Origin: Candidatus Nitrosopelagicus sp.
GTDB lineage: Archaea > Thermoproteota > Nitrososphaeria > Nitrososphaerales > Nitrosopumilaceae
Reading direction: 5' to 3'
NCBI GenBank assembly: GCA_028345095.1
Contig: JAOMCQ010000003.1
Location: forward strand, 22,182 to 86,181
Length of the DNA stretch: 64,000 nt
The position numbers and the translations under genes are program-made. Positions within the stretch are counted from its first letter, which is position 1. Each line of letters begins with the position of its first letter. The notes beneath the pieces were generated by a model. That model had not been told where the DNA came from. It made no database searches and saw nothing but the letters and a program-made list of their open reading frames with translations. Below are positions 19,986 through 29,188 of this stretch, one piece after another.

Positions 19986-20327
19986 TTGTTAATCATGGCA
20001 ATAACAGAAATAGATGATCCAAAATCATGGGAAACTGATGTTCTTAGTTCCGACAAACCCGTCTTTGTAGACTTTTGGGCTCAATGGTGTGGACCGTGTA
20101 GAATGGTTGGACCTGTTGTAGAAGAACTTGCTGGAGATTATGATGGCAAAGTTAACTTTGTAAAAGTTAATGTTGATAATGCACAAGAAATAGCACAAAA
20201 ATATAATGTGTTTAGTATTCCAACACTATTACTTTTGAACAAAGGTGAAATCATAGCTCAACAAGTAGGCGCAGGTTCTAAAGAAGTATACCAAAACATG
20301 ATAGATAGAGCACTCGAAAAAATTTAG
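19986..20327 (+). CDS. trxA: Thioredoxin
   Basis: VDFWAQWCGPCRMVGPVVEELA. Confidence 0.92.
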   Translation: MLIMAITEIDDPKSWETDVLSSDKPVFVDFWAQWCGPCRMVGPVVEELAGDYDGKVNFVKVNVDNAQEIAQKYNVFSIPTLLLLNKGEIIAQQVGAGSKEVYQNMIDRALEKI

Positions 20328-20388
20328 GCTCTACTAATTTTTCTCTTTTTATTCTAAACTATTAATATTAGATTCTTCTCATTGAGTT

Positions 20389-20919
20389 ATGTCGCTAGGA
20401 GAAATTGATACATTAAATCTCACTTTTGATAAGTTATCTGCATTGTTTGATGAATCACAAGGATATTACGAATCTTTTCTAGATGCAAACAATTTGTATA
20501 AAGCAGGAAAACTATCTGATAAGGAATTTTTTCAAAAATTAGGTGATTATACTGTAGCATACTCTGCATTGGAATTTTTAGCTATCAAATCACTAATGGA
20601 AATGAAAAAAACTCTTGATAAAGTTGCATCTGGTGCAGGAGTAAGTGGTACACAATCTCCTGGACTAATGCCTGGAATGGGTCAACCTGGAACAATGCCT
20701 GGAATGAATGCTGGTCCTAGAGCAGGAACTGCAGAAAATCCTGTTGGCGGACCGCCTTCTGTAATGGGCACTCCTGAAGCATTTAGTCAACCTGGAACAC
20801 TTCCTACTCCTGATCCTTCATTACTTCCTCCAACACAAAGTGGTGGAAATTGCACTTCGTGTGGAGCCCAACTAAGACCTAATGCAAAGTTCTGCACAAA
20901 GTGTGGTTCAAAACAATGA
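20389..20919 (+). CDS. Hypothetical protein with Pro/Gly/Met-rich linker and C-terminal zinc ribbon
   Basis: PGLMPGMGQPGTMPGMNAGP linker; CTSCGAQLRPNAKFCTKCGSKQ. Confidence 0.75.
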   Translation: MSLGEIDTLNLTFDKLSALFDESQGYYESFLDANNLYKAGKLSDKEFFQKLGDYTVAYSALEFLAIKSLMEMKKTLDKVASGAGVSGTQSPGLMPGMGQPGTMPGMNAGPRAGTAENPVGGPPSVMGTPEAFSQPGTLPTPDPSLLPPTQSGGNCTSCGAQLRPNAKFCTKCGSKQ

Positions 20920-20922
20920 TTC

Positions 20923-21285
20923 TTAATTTAGATTAACGCCACATTCTCTACAAAATTTTGCAGTTGTTGAATTTTTAGCACCGCAGTCTGCACAAAATTG
21001 TTCTTCTCCGGCTGAATCTGATTCTGCACTTCCATACATTCCAGAACCTAAAACTGCACCAGTTGGAACATAATTGTCATCATCTATAATTTCTACTGGC
21101 GCATAGTCTTTTTCTTCAACGTATGTGTATAATCTTGGAATACTTTCTTCCTGTTTTGTAGGATCTGGAACCATATCTCCTAACCAAAATGAAAATCTCA
21201 TTAAAGTAAGCTCTGGTGTTGAAAATGCCAGTGTATGTGCTGACATGTAATCATTCGCTGCCTGTTTTCCATTAAATACTTTCAT
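20923..21285 (-). CDS. Hypothetical protein with C-terminal zinc ribbon
   Basis: CADCGAKNSTTAKFCRECGVNLN. The listed ORF start lies inside a tRNA gene; start trimmed to MKVFNGKQ. Confidence 0.75.
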   Translation of the reverse strand: MKVFNGKQAANDYMSAHTLAFSTPELTLMRFSFWLGDMVPDPTKQEESIPRLYTYVEEKDYAPVEIIDDDNYVPTGAVLGSGMYGSAESDSAGEEQFCADCGAKNSTTAKFCRECGVNLN

Positions 21286-21326
21286 AACTAAATTATCATT
21301 TTTCACTGTATAATGTTTTCGTGAAG

Positions 21327-21398
21327 TGGACCGAGAGGGAATCGAACCCTCGACATCCACGTTGCGAACGTGGCGCTATACCCCTAAGCCATCGGCCC
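21327..21398 (-). tRNA. tRNA-Ala(CGC)
   Basis: Acceptor gggccga/tcggtcc, anticodon arm CCACG-TTCGCAA-CGTGG, T arm GAGGGTTCGATTCCCTC. Confidence 0.93.
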
Positions 21399-21470
21399 TA
21401 ACAATTGCAATTTTTTACAATGTATATTCATTTTTACTCTAGTAATGTACACAAAATTTAGGCAAACAAA

Positions 21471-22859
21471 ATGACTTACGATTTACTCATTACTAACTCA
21501 CATGTAATGACTCAAAATAGCATGGTTGAAAAAAATCTTGTCATTGAAGATGGAAAAATCAAATTAATTACTAACGATAGTCCTGATTGTGATAAAAAAA
21601 TTAATGGTTCTGGTTTAGTTAGTATTCCGGGTCTAATTGATACTCATGTTCACTATGGAGTTTATTCTCCAATTGACCAAGCTGCAATAAGTGAATCACA
21701 TGCTGCTGCAATAGGTGGTGTTACAACAATGATGAGAATGTTCAGATTAAAGGGCTCCTACAAAGAATCTCTTAAAAAACATCTTTTGGCAAGTCAAAAT
21801 TCACATTATATTGATTATACTTTACATGCCTCCATTTTTGATGATACACAGATTGATGAAATGCAATATTGCACCGAAAACAAAATTATCTCATTTAAAA
21901 TATACATGAATCTTGGTGGTGATGTTGGCCATGTATACATGGAAATGAATCCTGGAGAAGAAAAATTAATCTCTGCTGAAGTAAATGTCACAAATGAATT
22001 AGTTGAAAAAATTGTAAAAAACGCTGCATCCCTTAATTGTCCTGTATTAGTCCATGCAGAAGATTATCAAGATTGTGCATGTGGCATGAAAACACAAAAA
22101 GAAAAAAATAATGATGGATTAAATGCTTGGTCTGAAAGCCGTTCTCCAGATTTCGAAGCAAAATCAATTCAAACAATTTGTGAATATGGAAGAAAGTATG
22201 ACTGTAAAATTTACTTTGTACACATTGGTTCAAAATTGGCATTAGATAAAATTAAAGAAGAAAAACAAAAAGGAACAAAAATTTTCGTTGAAACCTGTCC
22301 TCATTATCTAACATTATCACATGAAACTCAAGATGGGTATCTTGCAAAAGTTATGCCTCCAATTAGAACAAAAAATGATATACAATCTGTATGGACTGCT
22401 TTACAAAATAATGAAATTGATACGATAGGAACAGATCATGTTGCTAATCAATTGAAACTAAAACTTGGTGGTGATGACGTCTGGGGCGCTTTAGCAGGAT
22501 TTCCTGGAATAGGAACATCATTACCAATTTTACTTAGTGAAGGAATTAATAAAAATAAAATAAATTTGAATCAGTTAGTTAATCTAACAAGTACAAATGC
22601 TTCGAAAATTTTTGGTTTATCTGGAAAAGGACATTTGGAAGTAGGATATGATGCCGACATAACGATGATTGATCTAAAAAAAGAAGCACAAGTTTCTCCT
22701 GAACTTTTTGGTGGATTTTCTGATTATCTTGTATATGATGGATGGAATTTGAAAGGTTGGCCAGTCAAAACAATTGTTAGAGGTACTGTTGTTGCTGAAG
22801 ATTTTGAAGTAATTGCTAAACCTGGATACGGTAATTTTGTACCGCGAGTATTAAGTTAA
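21471..22859 (+). CDS. pyrC: Dihydroorotase-type amidohydrolase
   Basis: GLIDTHVHYG metal site; FKIYMNLGG; VLVHAEDY; VETCPHYLTLSHE; GTDHVANQL. Confidence 0.85.
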   Translation: MTYDLLITNSHVMTQNSMVEKNLVIEDGKIKLITNDSPDCDKKINGSGLVSIPGLIDTHVHYGVYSPIDQAAISESHAAAIGGVTTMMRMFRLKGSYKESLKKHLLASQNSHYIDYTLHASIFDDTQIDEMQYCTENKIISFKIYMNLGGDVGHVYMEMNPGEEKLISAEVNVTNELVEKIVKNAASLNCPVLVHAEDYQDCACGMKTQKEKNNDGLNAWSESRSPDFEAKSIQTICEYGRKYDCKIYFVHIGSKLALDKIKEEKQKGTKIFVETCPHYLTLSHETQDGYLAKVMPPIRTKNDIQSVWTALQNNEIDTIGTDHVANQLKLKLGGDDVWGALAGFPGIGTSLPILLSEGINKNKINLNQLVNLTSTNASKIFGLSGKGHLEVGYDADITMIDLKKEAQVSPELFGGFSDYLVYDGWNLKGWPVKTIVRGTVVAEDFEVIAKPGYGNFVPRVLS

Positions 22860-23528
22860 AATTTCAAATTTCCCATTTGCTTTTGCTTTGTAAATTATGT
22901 CTGGTTTCCTTGTAAAAATACCAACTTCTATTACTCCTGGGACATTGATTAATTTCTGTTGCAATATTTTTGGATTTTTTATAACTCCAAAATCACAATC
23001 TAGTATAATATTTCCATTTTCAGTAACAAACGGGTATCCTCTATCAAGTATTCTTAATTCAGGTTTACCGCCTAGATTTTCAATTTTTTTCCAAACAATT
23101 TGTCTTGCTAAAGGTTGGATTTCCACTGGAACTATTCTGTTAAAATCTTTGACAAATTTTGAACTGTCTGCCATGATGATAACTTTTTTTGCAGCACTGA
23201 TCAGTATGTTTTCCTTCAATAGTGCGCCGCCTCCACCTTTTATCAAAAATTTATTTTTATCAATTTGATCTGCACCGTCAAATACTAAATCAATTTTATC
23301 AACTTGATCTGGCTCGATTAATTGTAATCCACCTTTTTCAGCAATTAATTTTATTTGCATTGATGTTGGTACACATTGAACTGAAATCTTTTTTGTTTTG
23401 ATATATTTTGATAGTGATTTTACTAAAGCAGTTGCAGCACGTCCACTACCCAAACCTAAAACATAACCATCTTTTACATTTTTCAAAGCATCTAAAGATA
23501 ATGCCTTGATGGCATCATCGAATGACAT
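22851..23528 (-). CDS. rpiA: Ribose-5-phosphate isomerase A
   Basis: YVLGLGSGRAATALVKSL; DLVFDGADQIDKNKFLIKGGGGALLKE. Confidence 0.93.
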   Translation of the reverse strand: MSFDDAIKALSLDALKNVKDGYVLGLGSGRAATALVKSLSKYIKTKKISVQCVPTSMQIKLIAEKGGLQLIEPDQVDKIDLVFDGADQIDKNKFLIKGGGGALLKENILISAAKKVIIMADSSKFVKDFNRIVPVEIQPLARQIVWKKIENLGGKPELRILDRGYPFVTENGNIILDCDFGVIKNPKILQQKLINVPGVIEVGIFTRKPDIIYKAKANGKFEILT

Positions 23529-24358
23529 TAATCGACCTCTGCTTGTTCAATTTTTGATAACGTTTTTAAAATTTTTGATTTTATCTCTTCGATATCATCA
23601 TTCTCGTCATCAATTTCGGACTCTTCTGGTATTTCTATTACTTGTGTAGAAATTTCATTTTGTATTGGTTTTACTGTTTGTTCTACTACTGATTGTGGTT
23701 TATCTTTGATGATTGGAATGATTTCTTGCTTATCAATTTCTAAAGTTTCAATTTTTGGTTTCATTGGTGGCGGTGTAATGACATCACTATTCAATTGTGA
23801 TAACATTTGATCGTATTTTGATTGTTTTATAGGATCTAGTTTTGGCAATGAAGTTAGAGTTGTAATTTCAAATTTCTTTGAACTTTTATTTACAAATTCT
23901 TCTATTGGTTTCTCAAATACTGGTTTTGTTTTTTCCTTTATAGTTTCTTTAATTTGAGATGGTTTCTTTTCATTTGTCTTTGATGATACATCACTTTGTG
24001 ACTGTGCAACTTGAATCTTTGATGTCAATTCATATAATCTTTGATCAAGTTGTGATAATTTCTGATCCATTAGTGTAATCAAACCGTCGCCTAATGGTCC
24101 CAAGTCTGGATGTTTACTTGCATTTTGTAATTTTTCAATCCTAGTGATTACTACGCCTAATTGATGTTGATATTTTAGTAGTAGTCTATCTTTTTGAATT
24201 TTTGTTAAATCTGTTTCATTTTGATATAATCTAGCAATTGTTTTTGTTAGAATATCTTTTTCAATTTCTAATGCATGTAATTGACTTACAATTTGTGAAT
24301 TTGAACCAATAGTTGGAGTTTGAAGTTTGTTATTTGATTTGAAAAATTGTTTCAACAT
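23528..24358 (-). CDS. Hypothetical coiled-coil protein
   Basis: Heptad-rich N-terminal half and low-complexity acidic/Pro-rich C-terminal half. Confidence 0.6.
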   Translation of the reverse strand: MLKQFFKSNNKLQTPTIGSNSQIVSQLHALEIEKDILTKTIARLYQNETDLTKIQKDRLLLKYQHQLGVVITRIEKLQNASKHPDLGPLGDGLITLMDQKLSQLDQRLYELTSKIQVAQSQSDVSSKTNEKKPSQIKETIKEKTKPVFEKPIEEFVNKSSKKFEITTLTSLPKLDPIKQSKYDQMLSQLNSDVITPPPMKPKIETLEIDKQEIIPIIKDKPQSVVEQTVKPIQNEISTQVIEIPEESEIDDENDDIEEIKSKILKTLSKIEQAEVD

Positions 24359-24360
24359 GA

Positions 24361-24537
24361 TTATAATGCAGGTACGCTGCGTTTAATCCAATTATATTTT
24401 CTTCTCTTTGCATCTGGATGTCCACAACTTGCACATCTATCTAGACGTCTATGAAATGCGTTATTTCCACATCTTCTACATCTGATATGTGTATGAGATT
24501 TGTTGTGCTTTCCCATTGATGGTGTACCTCTAGTCAT
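24361..24537 (-). CDS. rpl37e: 50S ribosomal protein L37e (absent from supplied ORF track)
   Basis: Translated by eye: [58 protein letters not shown]; zinc-finger Cys pattern. Confidence 0.93.
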   Translation of the reverse strand: MTRGTPSMGKHNKSHTHIRCRRCGNNAFHRRLDRCASCGHPDAKRRKYNWIKRSVPAL

Positions 24538-24547
24538 TAGAGAACAC

Positions 24548-24778
24548 CTATTCTGCTGGAGGAGATATCATAACCACATTATCTCCACGAACTACAATGG
24601 ATCCGAGACTTTTTGATTCACCTTCAGAAGGGATTTCTTCTGATTGGTCTAGTAGCAGGTTCATATGTTGATCAAATCCTTGAAGTAAACCTGTGATGGT
24701 TTTACCACCTTTTAGCTTTATCAGTACGTTCTTGTTGATACTTTCATCGAGTACTTTTACAGCCATATCTACGGACAT
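24548..24778 (-). CDS. Sm-like (LSm) RNA-binding protein
   Basis: [43 protein letters not shown]. Confidence 0.92.
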   Translation of the reverse strand: MSVDMAVKVLDESINKNVLIKLKGGKTITGLLQGFDQHMNLLLDQSEEIPSEGESKSLGSIVVRGDNVVMISPPAE

Positions 24779-24847
24779 TTATTTCACTTATTGAATTCCA
24801 TAATGAGGAGTATATTAAACGTTCACTGGTGAATTTTTGGTTTTGTT

Positions 24848-25543
24848 TCAGTAAGTCAAGTTTGACTCTTTTGCAAGATTATTCACTACTTCCTTAATGA
24901 TTTTCCTTCCTAACGTTGCTGATGATTTGGTTGGATCTCCCCAAACGCCATTTCCTGTTACTTTTGGAAATGATTTTTGTGCCAATTTGTTAATTTTTGA
25001 AATTTCTTTTTTTGACATTCCGTTTGTCTGAAAACCTTTTTTTGCCTTTTTCATATTGACTTTCTTTGAAATTGCTAGCATGAGTGAAGTCTCTACATTT
25101 CCTGCATGATCAAATTCTCTATTCATGTATTTCCAATATGAAAATATCATGATCTTTTGATTTTTCTTCTTTTTCATGTTAAATTTTTTCAGAGAATCCA
25201 AATTACCATAATGTCCATTTATGATTAGAATCCTAGAAATTCCATTTTTGACTAGTGATTCACAAATATCTTCTAAAGTTTTTGATAATGTAGATTTTTT
25301 TATACTTAAATTGAAAAATGGAAAATGTTCATTTGAAATTCCATAGTTGATTGTAGGAAGCAAAATCCCATTAATTTTTTCTGATAATTTTATTGCAATT
25401 TCTGTCACAATATCTGAATCTGTTGAAATTGGTAAATGTGGGCCGTGTTGTTCAATTGAACCAACTGGTATGATGGCAATCTGTTTCTTTTTTTTAATCA
25501 CCTTTCTCAAATCAGGATCAAATTGATCACGAATAATCATCAA
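24848..25543 (-). CDS. Creatininase-family amidohydrolase (ArfB-like)
   Basis: IIPVGSIEQHGPHLPISTDSDIV; INGHYGN. Confidence 0.8.
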   Translation of the reverse strand: MMIIRDQFDPDLRKVIKKKKQIAIIPVGSIEQHGPHLPISTDSDIVTEIAIKLSEKINGILLPTINYGISNEHFPFFNLSIKKSTLSKTLEDICESLVKNGISRILIINGHYGNLDSLKKFNMKKKKNQKIMIFSYWKYMNREFDHAGNVETSLMLAISKKVNMKKAKKGFQTNGMSKKEISKINKLAQKSFPKVTGNGVWGDPTKSSATLGRKIIKEVVNNLAKESNLTY

Positions 25544-25544
25544 A

Positions 25545-26396
25545 TCACTTTGTATGTACTTTTCTCCATCTAACTTCTAATTTATCTGCTAGATGCATTT
25601 TTACTGCTTTTAACAAAACTTCTGCCTCAAGTTTTTGTCCTGCTCGCTTTATTGACTCTAATGTATGTTCAGGTTTAACATCAAATGAATCTTGGAAAAT
25701 TATTGGTCCTTGATCAAGATTCTCTGTAACATAATGTGATGTTACTCCAATAATTTTTGTTCCTCTTTCATATGCTTGTGCGTATGCCATAGCACCTGGA
25801 AATGCAGGTAGTAATGATGGATGAATGTTAATTATTCTATTAGGATATCTCCAAACAAAATTTGGTGTCAATATTCTCATATATCTTGCTAAGGCAATTA
25901 AATCAACATCATATTTTTTACAAACTTGAATAATTTTTGATTCAGCTTTATCTTGATTTTTTTCATTAATTATTACAAAAGGTAATTTTGCTTTTTTTGA
26001 AATTAATGCTAAAGTATTCTCCGTACCTATCACCACTACAATTTTTCCCTTTAGTTCTTTTCTTGTTTGTGCACGAATTAATGTTTGAAGACAGTGTGAT
26101 TCCTTTGTTACAAAGACCGCTATATTTTTCTGTGAATTTGATTCATGATGTGTATTAACTTCCATGTGTAATTGCTTACCTAATTTTTCTAAATCAGAAT
26201 CAAATCTCTTAACATCGATCTTTTTTGTGAATGATGCTTCCAAATACATGCCAAAAAGACCTTTAATGACATTTTGATTGACTCTCTCTAGGTTACCTTT
26301 TCGTTCAAAAACAAAATTTGTAAAACTAGCTACAATTCCTTCCTTATCTTTTCCTACTACTGTAATTCCGATTAATGTTTTTTTCAATGCCGACAT
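25545..26396 (-). CDS. purU: Formyltetrahydrofolate deformylase
   Basis: N-terminal ACT-like region; formyltransferase core ALARYMRILTPNFVWRYPNRIINIHPSLLPAFPGAMAY. Confidence 0.88.
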   Translation of the reverse strand: MSALKKTLIGITVVGKDKEGIVASFTNFVFERKGNLERVNQNVIKGLFGMYLEASFTKKIDVKRFDSDLEKLGKQLHMEVNTHHESNSQKNIAVFVTKESHCLQTLIRAQTRKELKGKIVVVIGTENTLALISKKAKLPFVIINEKNQDKAESKIIQVCKKYDVDLIALARYMRILTPNFVWRYPNRIINIHPSLLPAFPGAMAYAQAYERGTKIIGVTSHYVTENLDQGPIIFQDSFDVKPEHTLESIKRAGQKLEAEVLLKAVKMHLADKLEVRWRKVHTK

Positions 26397-26448
26397 TGTT
26401 GTTTAATCTCATATATGCTTAAGGTATTTTGTAAATAAAATCGAATAA

Positions 26449-26533
26449 TGCGGGTGGTGGGATTCGAACCCACGAACTCCTAAGAGACAGGGTCCTAAAC
26501 CCTGCGCCTTTGACCAGGCTGGGCGACACCCGC
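26449..26533 (-). tRNA. tRNA-Leu(UAG)
   Basis: Acceptor gcgggtg/cacccgc, anticodon arm CAGGG-TTTAGGA-CCCTG, long variable arm, T arm GTGGGTTCGAATCCCAC. Confidence 0.93.
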
Positions 26534-26580
26534 AAGGATTGTTCAACAACAGACAAATTTATCGGTATTGAATTAAGAAT

Positions 26581-27924
26581 ATGAAAAAATTATTTGGTAC
26601 AAATGGTGTTCGTGGTGTTTTTTCTGAGGATTTTACACTAGAATTTGTTAATGATCTTATTATGTCATTAGCAACATACTTCAAAAAAGGAAAAATTTTG
26701 ATTGGATATGATGGTCGACATTCTAGTCCAATTGTTGCAAAAATTGTTTCTTCAACATTAAATTATTCAGGTCTAGATTGCTATATTGCTGGATTAGTTC
26801 CTACTCCATGTTTAGAATATGCTACAAAAAAACTAGGATATGATGGTGGATTAATGATCACTGCATCACACAACCCTCCTCAGTATAATGGAATTAAACC
26901 TGTAGCATCTGATGGTGTTGAAATATCTCGTGAAGATGAACGAATTATTGAACAAATTTTTGATGAAAAAAATTGGATTAAAGCAGAAACCTTTGGTAAA
27001 ACATTTGATGAACTAAATTCTATTTCTACTTACATTGATGGGATAATCTCTAAGATTTCTAAAATAGATATCGTAAAAAGAAAATTCAAAGTTACTTTAG
27101 ACCTTGGAAATGGAGCCCAATCTGTTACAGCAAAAAAACTATGTCAACAATTAGGATGTGAGGTTTTTACTGTCAATGAAAATATAGATGGTGATTTTCC
27201 GGGTCGAGGTTCAGAACCTACTCCACAAAATCTTGGTGAATTATCAAAACTAGTACTTGAGACAAATTCGGATTTTGGAATTGCATTTGATGGTGATGGC
27301 GATAGAAGCATATTTTGTGATGAAAATGGAAAAATTCTTACTGGTGATAGCTCTGCTCTTCTACTTTGTGATTATCTTTTGGAACAATATCCTAATTCAC
27401 AAGTAGTTACATGCTTAAATTCTGGAAATATTATTGAAAAAATTGTTCAAAAAAGTAATTCTCATGTAGTGAGAACAAAGGTTGGTAGTGTCGAAGTTTC
27501 AAGACGAATGGTAGTTGATAATGCATTGATAGGTTATGAAGAAAATGGTGGATTTATGTTTGGAAAACACAATCATGTGAGAGATGGTGCAATGAGTTTA
27601 GCATTGATGCTCGATCTACTTTCTAAATCAGAATCTAGTCTCAGTGAAAACATTGTAAGCCTTCCCCCTAATTTTACTACCAAAACAAAGTTAGAATGTT
27701 CTCTAGAACAATCAAAAATTGTTGTTGACCAACTTTTGAAAGAATTCCCTAACTCCGACACTTCTGATGGAATCAAAATTCAAGTTGATGATAACAATTG
27801 GGTGATGATTAGGCCAAGTGGAACGGAACCTATAATCAGAATTTATGGGGAATCAAATTCTCAAGAAAATCTTGATTCATTAATCTCTAATTTTGTTGAA
27901 AAAACCAAATCAATTCTCTCCTAA
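26581..27924 (+). CDS. glmM: Phosphoglucosamine mutase/phosphomannomutase family
   Basis: FGTNGVRGVF; MITASHNPPQYNGIK; DGDGDRSIF; RPSGTEPIIRIYGE. Confidence 0.9.
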   Translation: MKKLFGTNGVRGVFSEDFTLEFVNDLIMSLATYFKKGKILIGYDGRHSSPIVAKIVSSTLNYSGLDCYIAGLVPTPCLEYATKKLGYDGGLMITASHNPPQYNGIKPVASDGVEISREDERIIEQIFDEKNWIKAETFGKTFDELNSISTYIDGIISKISKIDIVKRKFKVTLDLGNGAQSVTAKKLCQQLGCEVFTVNENIDGDFPGRGSEPTPQNLGELSKLVLETNSDFGIAFDGDGDRSIFCDENGKILTGDSSALLLCDYLLEQYPNSQVVTCLNSGNIIEKIVQKSNSHVVRTKVGSVEVSRRMVVDNALIGYEENGGFMFGKHNHVRDGAMSLALMLDLLSKSESSLSENIVSLPPNFTTKTKLECSLEQSKIVVDQLLKEFPNSDTSDGIKIQVDDNNWVMIRPSGTEPIIRIYGESNSQENLDSLISNFVEKTKSILS

Positions 27925-27959
27925 TAACATATTTAAGACCATTTTGGGGCATGCACATA

Positions 27960-28346
27960 ATGGCTAAAGCATATTACGTAAAATTTGAAACACCAGAAGA
28001 ACTTGTTAGTCCGATCCTTGAAGCATTAAGAGTTTCTGCCACATCTGGTAAGGTTGTCAGAGGTACAAATGAGGCAACAAAAGCCATTGAACGTGGAATT
28101 AGTAAATTAATCATTATTGCTGAAGATGTTGAGCCTCCAGAGGTTGTAGCTCATCTTCCATTAATCTGTGAAGAACAAAAAGCAGCTTATGCATTTGTTC
28201 CAAGTAAACAAGAACTAGGAAAAGCTCTTGGAATTGATGTTACATCAGCTGCCGCTGCTATATTAGATTCAGGAGATGCACAACACATTGTTGACGAAGT
28301 AGTTGCATCACTAGCTAAACTAAAAGGTGGCTCGGCTGAACAATGA
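27960..28346 (+). CDS. rpl7ae: 50S ribosomal protein L7Ae
   Basis: [39 protein letters not shown]. Confidence 0.95.
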   Translation: MAKAYYVKFETPEELVSPILEALRVSATSGKVVRGTNEATKAIERGISKLIIIAEDVEPPEVVAHLPLICEEQKAAYAFVPSKQELGKALGIDVTSAAAAILDSGDAQHIVDEVVASLAKLKGGSAEQ

Positions 28347-28567
28347 GTCAGCAAAAAGAATCAGAATCTGATCAATTAACTCCTGCAGATATTATTCAAA
28401 TTGTTGGTAGAACTGGAATTGCAGGAGAAGTTATACAAGTTAGGGTTAAAGTTCGTGAAGGCAAGGACAAAGGTCGTGTTCTTACTAGAAATGTTAAAGG
28501 TTCACCTAGAGTTGGAGAAGTTCTTATTCTACGTGAAACTGAACGTGAGGCAAAGAAATTACATTAG
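28343..28567 (+). CDS. rps28e: 30S ribosomal protein S28e
   Basis: [18 protein letters not shown]...[22 protein letters not shown]. Confidence 0.95.
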   Translation: MSQQKESESDQLTPADIIQIVGRTGIAGEVIQVRVKVREGKDKGRVLTRNVKGSPRVGEVLILRETEREAKKLH

Positions 28568-28779
28568 TGATAATTATGAGTCTTTTAGTAAAACCTTGCA
28601 GTTTTTGTGATCGTCCAGTAGCAAAAGGTACTGGAACAATGTTTGTTAAAAATGATGGAACTGTACTTTGGTTCTGTTCTGCAAAATGTAAGAAAAACAG
28701 TAAAGACTTGAAAAGGGATCCTAGAAAATTCAAATGGACTAACAAATATGTTAAAGGCGGAATTAAAGTTAAGAAGTAA
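28567..28779 (+). CDS. rpl24e: 50S ribosomal protein L24e
   Basis: CSFCDRPVAKGTGTMFVKNDGTVLWFCSAKCKKN. Confidence 0.94.
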   Translation: MIIMSLLVKPCSFCDRPVAKGTGTMFVKNDGTVLWFCSAKCKKNSKDLKRDPRKFKWTNKYVKGGIKVKK

Positions 28780-28780
28780 A

Positions 28781-29182
28781 TTGTCTGAACAAACATTATT
28801 TATTGTGAAACCTGATGGTGTACAAAGAAAATTAGTTGGAGAAATTATTTCAAGATTTGAAAAAAAAGGTTTTATAATTTTAAAACTAAAAATGTTTACA
28901 TTTACTAAAGAATTGGCAACAGAATTTTATTCAGTTCATAAAGATAAACCATTTTTTGGCGAATTACTTGAATATATGACCTCTGGTCCAGTTGTTGTTA
29001 CAGTTGTAGAAGGTAATAATGCTGTTGCAACAACAAGGCAAATGGTTGGTGCAACAAAGTCATTTGAAGCTGAACCTGGTTCAATCAGAGGTGATTTCGG
29101 TTTAGGTTTTACTGAAAACATTATTCATGCATCTGATTCAATAGAGAGCTTTGATAAAGAAGTAAGTGTGGTATTCAAGTGA
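28781..29182 (+). CDS. ndk: Nucleoside diphosphate kinase (probable TTG start)
   Basis: LFIVKPDGVQRKLVGEII; RGDFG; NIIHASDSIESFDKE. Confidence 0.93.
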   Translation: MSEQTLFIVKPDGVQRKLVGEIISRFEKKGFIILKLKMFTFTKELATEFYSVHKDKPFFGELLEYMTSGPVVVTVVEGNNAVATTRQMVGATKSFEAEPGSIRGDFGLGFTENIIHASDSIESFDKEVSVVFK

Positions 29183-29188
29183 TTCACA

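Noticed and set aside
21286-21360. 5' extension of ORF 20923..21360
   Set aside because: The extension (MDVEGSIPSRSTS) is antisense-frame translation within the tRNA-Ala gene; start trimmed.
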